From: Clostridia bacterium | GTDB taxonomy: Bacteria > Bacillota > Clostridia > Oscillospirales > Acutalibacteraceae | DNA length: 38,073 nucleotides | Assembly: GCA_017544665.1 (NCBI GenBank) | Contig: JAFYDS010000110.1 | Span: 1 to 38,073, forward strand | Reading direction: 5' to 3' | Shown: positions 9,311 through 16,496 of the stretch, one piece after another | Layout: every line of letters starts with the position of its first letter | Numbering within the stretch: position 1 is the stretch's first letter | Translations under genes and position numbers: made by a program | The notes under the pieces: model-generated | Seen by the model: the letters and a program-made list of their open reading frames with translations, nothing else | What the model was told of the DNA's origin: nothing | The model's database searches: none

Positions 9311-10111
9311 TCACCCTTTATAAAGCATTTTTTGGAAGTATTGGATTGTATAATCCACGCCCCAGTCGCCCTGTTCTCCGCGCCAGGTGTCGGAGTGCGG
9401 CTCGATGGCGAGCATACCGTCGTAATGTTTGGCATAAAGCAGTCCGAGGACCGCTCCCCAGTTGGTGGCATCCAGCCCGGCGGGCGGATCGTCCACATGG
9501 TCGCCGGCGATGTTCAGTGTGCCCTTGAGGTGGAAGTGGTAGATCCGGTCGCCGAATTCATGGATCTCAGAGAGATAGTCGCCGTGATGCACATTGATGC
9601 AGTGCGACGGGTCAAACTTGATGCCGAGCTCCGGCACGGCCTCAAGCACGATGCGCCAGACGTCGGGCTTGCGGACGTAGTTGCACCAGTCGCAGTTATA
9701 GACCGCAACTTTGACGCCCTTCTCCTTCCCGTAGGCCACCGTCTTACGCAGAAACGCGACGGCAGCGTTGAGGTTGTCGAGGTACGTCAGCGAGTCCACA
9801 TAGTTGACGCCGGTCACGAAAACGGGCGCGCCGAGGTCGGCGGCGATATCGATCAGCCGTCTGGTGTTGTCCATCGCTTCTTCGATGATCGCGCCGTTTT
9901 CATCGATCTTCTTTTCGTTCCAGCGGCCGAGCGACCCGAGGTGCAGGTCATACTGTGCATACGCCTGTTTGAGCGCGGGGACGCGCTGTTCCAGCACACC
10001 GACGTCGTTGCCGCCGTTGTAGCAGTACTCGAGATAATGCAGTCCCTTTTGTGCGACCCACTTTGCGCTTTCGACGTCGGGATCCGCAATGATGCCTAAT
10101 TTCATAGCCAT
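9311..10111 (-). CDS. Sugar phosphate isomerase/epimerase-like TIM-barrel protein A
   Basis: A 266-residue protein starting MAMKLGIIADPDVE, with AAAGG nine bases before the ATG at 10109-10111. The TIM-barrel strands carry GIKFDPSHC (Asp, His), YHFHLKG (His, Lys) and LAIEPHSD (Glu). The strand that normally supplies the first metal-binding Glu (as in ALENH) reads VAVYNCDWCN here, so Tyr replaces the Glu and Cys the following His. This suggests altered metal binding or a different chemistry. It is the first of three isomerase-like genes and lies 27 bases after the Gfo/Idh/MocA gene with the catalytic-type Tyr. Other members of the superfamily are epimerases, dehydratases or lyases of keto-sugars. 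The function is not assigned. Confidence 0.85.
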   Translation of the reverse strand: MAMKLGIIADPDVESAKWVAQKGLHYLEYCYNGGNDVGVLEQRVPALKQAYAQYDLHLGSLGRWNEKKIDENGAIIEEAMDNTRRLIDIAADLGAPVFVTGVNYVDSLTYLDNLNAAVAFLRKTVAYGKEKGVKVAVYNCDWCNYVRKPDVWRIVLEAVPELGIKFDPSHCINVHHGDYLSEIHEFGDRIYHFHLKGTLNIAGDHVDDPPAGLDATNWGAVLGLLYAKHYDGMLAIEPHSDTWRGEQGDWGVDYTIQYFQKMLYKG

Positions 10112-10138
10112 AGCTGTCTGCCTTTCCACCGTTCAAAA

Positions 10139-11293
10139 TCAGACCTCGGGGATCTCGATGGCGATCTCTCTGCCAAGCGCCGCGGAACGCACGATGCCGT
10201 CGATGATCGCCTGATTGAAGACGATCTCGCTCGAAGGCACGGTCGGCTTGCCGCCCTGCTGGATCGCGTCCACGAAGGAGCGCAGCTTTTCGAAGAAGAG
10301 GTCCTTCGTCGGCTTCAGCGGGACCTTGTATTCGACTTCCTCACCGCAGACGGTCTTGTAGATGGTCAGCGGCGCGTCGAATTCGCCGTTCCAGCAGTCG
10401 GTCGACGGGATCCGCAGACCGCCCTTGGTGCCAAGGATGATCGCGTCGCCCGGGGTGTCCATATTCATCGCCCAGGAGATACGGAAGTCGAGGATGATGT
10501 CGCCCTCGAGGCGGATGAAGCCCGCGGCGAAGTCGTCCACGCCGAACTTTTCGGCGTAGTCCGGATGACCGGGATAATAGCCGGGATCCTTGCCGAAGAA
10601 GGAGGAGGTATAGCCGGAGACGGTCAGCGGCTTCGGATAGCCGACCGCACCGAGGAGCATATCGAGGGAATAAGTGCCGATGTCGCCGACTGCGCCGATG
10701 CCGCCGGTGCCTTTTTCAATAAAGGACGTACCGAACGGGGTCGGGATGCCGCGGCGACGGCCGCCGCCCGACTGGATGTAATAGACCTTGCCCAGTTCGC
10801 CGGACTGTACGATCTTTTTGATCATCTGCATATTGGCGCTCATACGCGGCTGGAACCCGATGGTCAGGATCTTGCCGCTTCTCTTTTCGGCGCGCATGAC
10901 TTCGATCGCTTCGTCGAGCGTCACGGTGAACGGCTTTTCCAGCATCACGTTGATACCGGCATCGAGCGCATGGATCGCGCAGGGCGCGTGCTGGCAGTTA
11001 TAGGTACAGATGCTCACGCCGTCGAGGTCCTTTTCCGCTTCGAGCATCGCCACGTCGCTTTCATAGATCCGCGCGTTCTCGAGACCGTACTCTTCGGCGA
11101 ACGCCGCCGCTTTGCCGGGGATGAGATCCGCCAGAGCGACGATCTCCACGTCGTCCATCTTCAGATACTCTTCCGCGTGGTTGCCTGCGATCCAGCCTGT
11201 GCCGATGATGCCGACCTTGATCTTTCTGCCGCTTTGTTTCTCTTTGATCTCATGGATCTCCTTGAAAGCGTCCAGACCTGCTGCTTTTGCCAT
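10139..11293 (-). CDS. Gfo/Idh/MocA-family oxidoreductase (Tyr type)
   Basis: A 384-residue protein with an unusual charged N-terminal extension of about 24 residues before the Rossmann motif GIIGTGWIAGNH (GTGWIAG at 31-37). LEKPFTVTLDEA provides the conserved Lys, and GAVGDIGTYSLDMLL places a Tyr where many family members have His. Tyr is the residue found in glucose-fructose oxidoreductase and dihydrodiol dehydrogenase. The start ATG has GGAGG seven bases upstream. The family transfers hydride between NAD(P) and a sugar hydroxyl or carbonyl. With the His-type paralogue downstream, the pair could oxidise a glycoside and later reduce the keto product, but this is inference. A perfect 8-bp hairpin lies in the leader between this gene and the preceding alpha/beta hydrolase gene. 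Confidence 0.9.
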   Translation of the reverse strand: MAKAAGLDAFKEIHEIKEKQSGRKIKVGIIGTGWIAGNHAEEYLKMDDVEIVALADLIPGKAAAFAEEYGLENARIYESDVAMLEAEKDLDGVSICTYNCQHAPCAIHALDAGINVMLEKPFTVTLDEAIEVMRAEKRSGKILTIGFQPRMSANMQMIKKIVQSGELGKVYYIQSGGGRRRGIPTPFGTSFIEKGTGGIGAVGDIGTYSLDMLLGAVGYPKPLTVSGYTSSFFGKDPGYYPGHPDYAEKFGVDDFAAGFIRLEGDIILDFRISWAMNMDTPGDAIILGTKGGLRIPSTDCWNGEFDAPLTIYKTVCGEEVEYKVPLKPTKDLFFEKLRSFVDAIQQGGKPTVPSSEIVFNQAIIDGIVRSAALGREIAIEIPEV

Positions 11294-11334
11294 AATGATT
11301 CCTCCTGTATTGTTTTTGATATATGGTACGCCGC

Positions 11335-11354
11335 CTGTCCGCCGCAGCGGACAG
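11335..11354 (-). other. Intercistronic hairpin before Tyr-type dehydrogenase
   Basis: A perfect 8-bp inverted repeat (CTGTCCGC / GCGGACAG) with a four-base loop lies in the 78-base gap between the alpha/beta hydrolase stop and the dehydrogenase start. No T-run follows on the minus strand, so it is not a terminator. It could stabilise or mark a processing point in the operon mRNA, separating the expression of the two halves. Confidence 0.5.
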
Positions 11355-11371
11355 CACGTTTCGTCCCTTGG

Positions 11372-12199
11372 TTATGTCGCCGCGTCTTCCGCTTCGTCCG
11401 CAAGGAAAAACCGCAGCAGCCGCGCCTTGTAATCGGGCGCGGTGTCGTAGGCCGCGTGTCCGCAGCCCGTGTAATAATACACTTCAAAATCCGGCCGTCC
11501 GGCGAACGCCTGCGCGATCCTGCGCGTCGCGTCACAGCCGAGCACGGCGTCATCCGTCGCGCCGATCGCCAGAACCGGACAGCGGATCTCGCCCAGCCGG
11601 TCAAGTACAGAGAAGCCCTGCGTCCCCGCCGCGAGAATCGTGAACCGTTCGAACTCCGCCGCCGTCACGCGTTTCCCCGCCGCGGTCAGCGCGGCGCGGT
11701 AGCTTTCGAAGGTTTCCGGCGGATAGATATGTCTGCCGAAGTCGAGATACAGCCCGACGCCGTCCTGCGCTTTTGCAAGGTCGATCCATCGTGCGATCAC
11801 GCGCATCTGCGCTTCCTGTATGTCGGCGGCAGTCGAGCCGATCGCCAGCTTTTTGACGAGCGCCGGGAAAGAAACCGCAAGCGTCATTGCGATCATGCCG
11901 CCCTGCGACGCACCGAACAGACAGACGTCGCGCAGCCCCAGTGCTTCGAGCGCCGCGGCGGTATCGCGCGCCATGTCGTCGATTTGGTACGTCGGCGGGA
12001 GGTCCTTCCGCCGTTCGAACAGATAGACCGTGAAGTCCCGCGTCAGCACGTCGTACGCCTGCGCGACGGCGCCGGCGAACGGGAGCACGCTTTGCACGCT
12101 GAGACCCGGCAAGATGACCATCGTCCGCTTGCCGGTCCCGAACCGGAAGTATTCCATTGCCGCAGCGCCCGTGCCTGCGACGCCGAACTGCACCGCCAT
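11372..12199 (-). CDS. Alpha/beta-fold hydrolase
   Basis: A 275-residue cytoplasmic protein. The oxyanion region ILPGLSVQSV lies near residue 30, the nucleophile elbow is LFGASQGGMIA with Ser98, the acid is in AIGATDDAVLG (Asp), and the base is in TGCGHAAYDTAP (His). This order and spacing fit a classical Ser-Asp-His hydrolase with a short cap. Substrates could be esters, lactones or acylated sugars; a sugar lactone formed by a neighbouring dehydrogenase is an attractive guess, but nothing in the sequence proves it. The start ATG has GAGG nine bases upstream. It lies 34 bases after the PfkB kinase gene. Confidence 0.88.
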   Translation of the reverse strand: MAVQFGVAGTGAAAMEYFRFGTGKRTMVILPGLSVQSVLPFAGAVAQAYDVLTRDFTVYLFERRKDLPPTYQIDDMARDTAAALEALGLRDVCLFGASQGGMIAMTLAVSFPALVKKLAIGSTAADIQEAQMRVIARWIDLAKAQDGVGLYLDFGRHIYPPETFESYRAALTAAGKRVTAAEFERFTILAAGTQGFSVLDRLGEIRCPVLAIGATDDAVLGCDATRRIAQAFAGRPDFEVYYYTGCGHAAYDTAPDYKARLLRFFLADEAEDAAT

Positions 12200-12233
12200 G
12201 TGTTCTGTCCTCTGTTCTTTTTGAAACTGCGTT

Positions 12234-13121
12234 TTACCGATAAAACGCGTTGATATAATCTTCGACGTCCGCTCGCGTCCCGCGGAACGCGCCCGGGGTT
12301 TCCATCTTTAGCGAGACGGTCGCCGTCGCGGTCAAAAGCGCGTCCGGCATACTGTGCTCCAGCCGCTCGCAGAGATAGGACCCGAAGGTGGTGTCGCCGC
12401 GGCCCGTGCGGCCGCTGAGGTTGCGCGCTTTGATCGGGCAGGTGCAGAACTCTTTGCCGTCGAACGCGAGCACCTCCGTGTTGTGCGTGATCAGAATCTC
12501 TTTCGCGCCCCAGCTGTGGAGGATGCGCGCCGCTTCTGCGCGGTCGCTCGTTCCCGTCAAAATTTCCGCCTCGGCGGCGTCCGTCTTGAGGTAGGTGACG
12601 TACGGGAGCAGCTCTTTTTTCGCTTTCCAGTCTTCGAAGTACATGTTGCCGGTCACAGGATCCGCGTGGCGCAGAAAGCCCTGCACATCTACGGCAACGG
12701 CGCCCTTTTCGGCACAGGCGGGCAGCATCGCGTCGTCGTAATCGCCGAAGATCAGTCCGGCAAAATGATAGATGTCACCCGCAAGATCCGTCGGAATATC
12801 GTCCACGGCGAACGGCGTGCCGCGCGACAGACAAATGCAGTCGCGGCGCTCCTTGTCAGCGGTGTAGTACTTGTTGCGGATCGTCGTCGACTGTTCGCCG
12901 TAGCAAACGTAAAGATCCTCCTGCGGAATTGCGAATGCCGCAAGACGGCCGCGGTCGGCCGGCGCGATCTTTGTCACGGCCGCGACCTTGTGGCCGAGGG
13001 CGTGCGCCGCAGCACTCGCGTAAAGGACGGCACCGCCGAGCAGCTCGGCAGCATGGTCCTCGTGGTCGATATTGATATCGTGTGAAATATGTCCGATGAT
13101 GACGGACGCGTAATGTTTCAT
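12234..13121 (-). CDS. PfkB-family carbohydrate kinase
   Basis: A 295-residue protein with the ribokinase fold. An early GGAVLYASAAAHALGHKVAAVTKI region corresponds to the substrate-binding glycine motif, and a DIYHFAGLIFGD strand follows. The C-terminal motif ARNLSGRTGRGDTTFGSYL contains the catalytic Asp. The usual TxGAGD anion hole reads TGRGD here, with Arg in place of Ala. Family members phosphorylate a sugar, keto-deoxy sugar or nucleoside with ATP. The start ATG follows GGAG by seven bases and lies only 12 bases after the transporter stop, so uptake and phosphorylation are coupled. A role as the final kinase that traps the processed sugar is likely; the substrate is not known. Confidence 0.88.
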   Translation of the reverse strand: MKHYASVIIGHISHDINIDHEDHAAELLGGAVLYASAAAHALGHKVAAVTKIAPADRGRLAAFAIPQEDLYVCYGEQSTTIRNKYYTADKERRDCICLSRGTPFAVDDIPTDLAGDIYHFAGLIFGDYDDAMLPACAEKGAVAVDVQGFLRHADPVTGNMYFEDWKAKKELLPYVTYLKTDAAEAEILTGTSDRAEAARILHSWGAKEILITHNTEVLAFDGKEFCTCPIKARNLSGRTGRGDTTFGSYLCERLEHSMPDALLTATATVSLKMETPGAFRGTRADVEDYINAFYR

Positions 13122-13133
13122 AAGAGAACTCCG

Positions 13134-14675
13134 TTATACGGTTTTAGGTTCGGATGCGTTCTCGGCGGCAATCGCCTGGTTCTCGGCGCGGCGCGCGGCG
13201 CGCATCTCTTCGAGCTCGCGGTACATCTGCGCCTTGGTTTCGCCCTCGACGTTATACAGCGTCTTGAGGACGATCGCACGGATCAGGCTGCTCAGCGCGT
13301 AGCCGAACAGCAGGAAGGCCAGCAGCCACAGGCAGGTCTTCATATAGCCGGGCTGCGCCTGCATCGTCTTGACAAGGTCGCCCTCGGCGGAGGACTGGTA
13401 GCCGACCCACGCGATGATGAACGGGATCGCCAGTTCCTTGAGGTAGTTGAGACCGGTCTGGATCCAGCCGGGAACGATGCCCTGGATCGCTTCCATACGG
13501 TCGCCGGTCTGCCATTCGAGGTAGTCGAAGTATTCGACGTTGAAGTGGGAGGTCGAAAGCTCCTGAATACCGATACCGACGCCGAACAGGAAGTAGAACG
13601 CATAGAAGAAGATGCTGTTCCATCCGCTGAAGAACATCAGACCCATCTTCGCTTCCGCAAAGCAGATGGCAAAGAGGATGCCGGCGGAGATCATGGAATA
13701 GGGACCGCAGAATTTGAGGAGCTTTGTCGGCTCATGCTTTTGCGAGAGCTTTGCCGTCAGCACGTTGCCGACCACGGTGCCCGCAGCCGTCGGGATCGTC
13801 AGAAGCAGGTTCTTCGAGGAACCGACCGTGATCGCGGCAAGCAGGGTGGAAAACTTGCCGAGCGCGGCAAGCACCGTCGCCCACTGGATATACTGATAGG
13901 CGCGGTAGTTGCGGTATTTGAAGAGTTGGAACAGCGCCTTGGAGACCTTGACCTTCTCCTTCTTCGGCAGTTCGATACGCTCCTTGCAGAACAGACCGCA
14001 CATCAGGTTGCCGAACGCGGTGACAACGGCCGCAACGATCGCCAGTGTCATATACATGGCGTTCTTGTCGTCGCTGAACAGGCCGTAAACGAAGGTGCCG
14101 AGATAGGCGCCGCCGTAACCGAGGTAATAGGAAAGCTGCCAGATCGTGGCGACGGTCTTCTTTTCCTTCGGGTTGGGCGAAATCACCTGCGCCACATTCT
14201 GGCCGAAGTTGTTGAACGCGTTGAAGATCGTCTGGCAAAGCGCGATGCCGTAACGCCACATCGTCATCTGCTGCACCGTCCAGCCCTGCGGCACATAGAA
14301 ATACAGCACTGTCAGCGCGAAGATCGGGACAAGGCAAATGATGTACCATTGACGGTAACGGCCCCAGCGGCTCTTCCATTTCTGGACGATGATACCGGCG
14401 ACAAGACCGATCACGATACCGAGCACCGTTGTCAGCGTGGTCTGGACCGCCATGATCTTCGCGATCTGCGTGGAATCGACGCCGACCGGGCCGAAGAACA
14501 GCTCGTGCAAAAACGCGGTTGCGAGCGTACCCGTGAGGGTCGTTCCGAACATACCGCCGATCCGCGCAAGGCTCAGGCAGATGTACTCAAAGGTCGTGAC
14601 GTTTTTTCCCTGCTCCGGGGGCAGCGCGCCTTCCGGGCGCACAGCCGCCGGGTCCAAATTTGTTTTCTTCTTCAT
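13134..14675 (-). CDS. GPH-type MFS sugar transporter (locus 1)
   Basis: A 513-residue integral membrane protein with about twelve hydrophobic segments between residues 45 and 470 and a charged C-terminal tail (EGETKAQMYRELEEMRAARR). The SRWGRYRQW segment after the second helix pair is typical of glycoside-pentoside-hexuronide:cation symporters, although the strict D-x-x-ND motif of that family is weak here. It should import a glycoside with a cation across the membrane for the cytoplasmic glycosidases. The start at ATG 14673-14675 has AGGAG six bases upstream; a longer frame has no comparable site. A strong promoter and a leader hairpin lie immediately upstream, so this gene probably heads a transcription unit running to the left edge. 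Confidence 0.88.
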   Translation of the reverse strand: MKKKTNLDPAAVRPEGALPPEQGKNVTTFEYICLSLARIGGMFGTTLTGTLATAFLHELFFGPVGVDSTQIAKIMAVQTTLTTVLGIVIGLVAGIIVQKWKSRWGRYRQWYIICLVPIFALTVLYFYVPQGWTVQQMTMWRYGIALCQTIFNAFNNFGQNVAQVISPNPKEKKTVATIWQLSYYLGYGGAYLGTFVYGLFSDDKNAMYMTLAIVAAVVTAFGNLMCGLFCKERIELPKKEKVKVSKALFQLFKYRNYRAYQYIQWATVLAALGKFSTLLAAITVGSSKNLLLTIPTAAGTVVGNVLTAKLSQKHEPTKLLKFCGPYSMISAGILFAICFAEAKMGLMFFSGWNSIFFYAFYFLFGVGIGIQELSTSHFNVEYFDYLEWQTGDRMEAIQGIVPGWIQTGLNYLKELAIPFIIAWVGYQSSAEGDLVKTMQAQPGYMKTCLWLLAFLLFGYALSSLIRAIVLKTLYNVEGETKAQMYRELEEMRAARRAENQAIAAENASEPKTV

Positions 14676-14696
14676 CGTTCTCCTGTCCTTTCTTTG

Positions 14697-14715
14697 TGCC
14701 GCCGTTGCGGCGGCA
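14697..14715 (-). other. Leader hairpin of the transporter mRNA
   Basis: A perfect 8-bp inverted repeat (TGCCGCCG / CGGCGGCA) with a three-base loop lies between the promoter and the ribosome binding site of the GPH transporter. No T-run follows. It may stabilise the 5' end of the mRNA or tune expression; no known riboswitch could be recognised. Confidence 0.45.
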
Positions 14716-14739
14716 GTGATCAAGAAAATGCTTATCTAA

Positions 14740-14768
14740 ATTTTACCCCATCGACGCCGATTCGTCAA
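14740..14768 (-). promoter_or_regulatory. Sigma-A promoter of the transporter operon
   Basis: On the minus strand TTGACG is followed by a 17-base spacer and TAAAAT, close to consensus. It lies about 65 bases before the transporter start. It means that the left-hand 13 genes can be transcribed separately from the three upstream enzyme genes, although no terminator separates the two groups. Confidence 0.75.
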
Positions 14769-14799
14769 GAGAATGGCGCGTCTTTTTTCTTCGCTGTGT

Positions 14800-15573
14800 T
14801 CAAAAAGAAACCGTCGCAAGCACCGGATAATGATCGGACGGATACAGATCGCCCGGATAAACGTTCCGCAGCACGCGGAAAAACTGTACCTGCACGTCGC
14901 CCTTGACGAAGCAGTAATCGATCACGGTGTTTTCCTTTTTCGGACGCTTGGAAACAAAGACCTCCCAATGGAACGTCGGGCTGTCGTCGCTGTCGACGGC
15001 AAGATGGCGCGCGTCGCCGAAGCCCGCTTCGATCACGGTGCGGTACGGCGCGGAATCCGGCGTGACGTTGAAATCGCCGGTAAAGAACGCCGGCAGGTCC
15101 GGGCAGATCTCCGCCGCCTTTGCGGTCACGAGCAGCGCGCCCTGCTGCATTGCCACAAGCCCGACATGGTCGAGATGGGTATTGAAATGGACAAACCGCT
15201 TGCCGGTCGCCTTCTCTTCCAGCTTCGCCCAGGAGCAGACCCGCACACAGGCGGCATCCCAGCCCTTGACGCCGGGGACGTCCGGCGTTTCGCTGAGCCA
15301 GAAGGAGCCGCTGTCCAGCAGCGTGAATTTCTCTTTCTTATAGAACACGGCGGAAAACTCGCCTGCGGTTTTGCCGTCGTCGCGGCCGACGCCGACGTAG
15401 GCGTAGTCGGGCAGCCCGGCGCAGAGGGTTTTGATCCAGTCATAATGCGCCTCCTGCACGCCGAGCGTGTCCGGATCGGCGCAGCGGATCGTCTCCAGCA
15501 CCATCCCCGTCCGGTTCGGCCAGTCCCGCTGTCCCTTGCCGCCGCAAAGCAGATTAAAGCTCATGATCTTCAT
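14800..15573 (-). CDS. Endonuclease/exonuclease/phosphatase-family hydrolase
   Basis: A 257-residue protein carrying every motif of the DNase I/sphingomyelinase/inositol-phosphatase fold: MSFNLL (Asn), GVQEAHYDW (Glu), HFNTHLDHVG (His), FTGDFNVTP (Asp, Asn), VIDYCFVKG and a final PSDHYPVLA (Asp, His). It has no signal peptide. Sequence alone does not separate nuclease from phosphodiesterase or phosphatase activity, but its place among sugar enzymes, next to a metallophosphoesterase, argues for a phosphoester on a sugar or polyol rather than DNA. The start ATG follows GGAG by nine bases. It lies about 30 bases after the second metallophosphoesterase gene and 30 bases before the internal promoter. 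Confidence 0.9.
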   Translation of the reverse strand: MKIMSFNLLCGGKGQRDWPNRTGMVLETIRCADPDTLGVQEAHYDWIKTLCAGLPDYAYVGVGRDDGKTAGEFSAVFYKKEKFTLLDSGSFWLSETPDVPGVKGWDAACVRVCSWAKLEEKATGKRFVHFNTHLDHVGLVAMQQGALLVTAKAAEICPDLPAFFTGDFNVTPDSAPYRTVIEAGFGDARHLAVDSDDSPTFHWEVFVSKRPKKENTVIDYCFVKGDVQVQFFRVLRNVYPGDLYPSDHYPVLATVSF

Positions 15574-15605
15574 CGTTCTGTTCTCCTTTCACGCTTTCGC
15601 GCTGT

Positions 15606-16439
15606 TTATAGAATCGTGATCTCCCGCGCGATGCCCTCATAGGCGCCGCCGGTCACAAACTGCGTCATACCGGGCGCCAGCTCACTGACAAAGCTGAAGT
15701 GGATATGCCCGGCAAGCACCGCTTTGATCAGCGGCTGCGATTTGATGAAGTCCACCGCCTCCGCTGTAATGCCACGCGGGCGGATCTCGATCGCCCGCCA
15801 TTCATCGTCCGGCAGATGATCTTCGTCACAGCCCACAAGGTAGGAGCTGCTGCCTTTGCCTCTCAGTTGGCAGTGATGCTCGAACAGCGACGCTTCAAAC
15901 AGCGGCGCGTGCACGCACAGGATAACCGGCAAACCCTTCGCGATCTCTTTTTCGAGCCGCGTCAGCTGCCAGGGCTCAAACTGGTGGTAGCTGTTGTCGA
16001 TCGAAACGAAATTGACGCCGCCGACTGTCCGCGCGTTGAAGAAGAGCGGCGCGCCGAGACCCGGCCTCATTTCGTTGTAGCTGTTCATTTTATAGGCGCG
16101 ATCCTCATACGCTTCGCCGACGTATTGCGAAAACTCATGGTTGCCCGCGGCGAAGAATACCTTCTCGTCGGCAAGCACCTCTCTGGCAAAGTCGAAATTC
16201 GCCTGCGAGGTAAAGTCGATCAGGTCGCCCGTATGCACGATCAAATCGCAGTGCTCTCTTCCGTAAGCAAGATGCTCTTGCAGATATTGTTCCTTGTCCG
16301 GGCTGCCGAGCCGTTGGGCGAGTGCATGCTTGCGCTCGTTGTCGCGTTCGTCCGCAAGGGCGATGTGCGAATCCGTGACGTGCAGGATTTTCAAGGGCTG
16401 TTCCAGCCCGATCTGCAGCGTTGATTGAAGCAGTTTCAT
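15606..16439 (-). CDS. Cytoplasmic calcineurin-like metallophosphoesterase
   Basis: A 277-residue protein with complete phosphoesterase motifs: ILHVTDSHIAL (Asp, His), IVHTGDLIDF (Asp), FFAAGNHEFS (Asn, His), ILCVHAP (His) and VLAGHIHFSF (His). There is no signal peptide. ATG 16437-16439 (MKLLQS) is preferred because GGAG lies nine bases upstream; an ATG nine codons earlier has no site. It should be a two-metal phosphomono- or diesterase. It differs from the other metallophosphoesterase of this locus, which is secreted and has an altered GNH motif. It lies between the GH106-like gene and the endonuclease/exonuclease/phosphatase-fold gene in one transcription unit. The substrate is unknown. 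Confidence 0.9.
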   Translation of the reverse strand: MKLLQSTLQIGLEQPLKILHVTDSHIALADERDNERKHALAQRLGSPDKEQYLQEHLAYGREHCDLIVHTGDLIDFTSQANFDFAREVLADEKVFFAAGNHEFSQYVGEAYEDRAYKMNSYNEMRPGLGAPLFFNARTVGGVNFVSIDNSYHQFEPWQLTRLEKEIAKGLPVILCVHAPLFEASLFEHHCQLRGKGSSSYLVGCDEDHLPDDEWRAIEIRPRGITAEAVDFIKSQPLIKAVLAGHIHFSFVSELAPGMTQFVTGGAYEGIAREITIL

Positions 16440-16496
16440 GTCATATTTCTCCATTGTGTACAACATAGTTCAAAAGCATTGCAGCCCGTCACTTTT

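Noticed and set aside
14769..14799. A terminator between the endonuclease/exonuclease/phosphatase-fold gene and the transporter promoter
   Set aside because: GACGC/GCGTC pieces are present but the arms do not pair well, and the A-run lies on the wrong side for a minus-strand T-tract.
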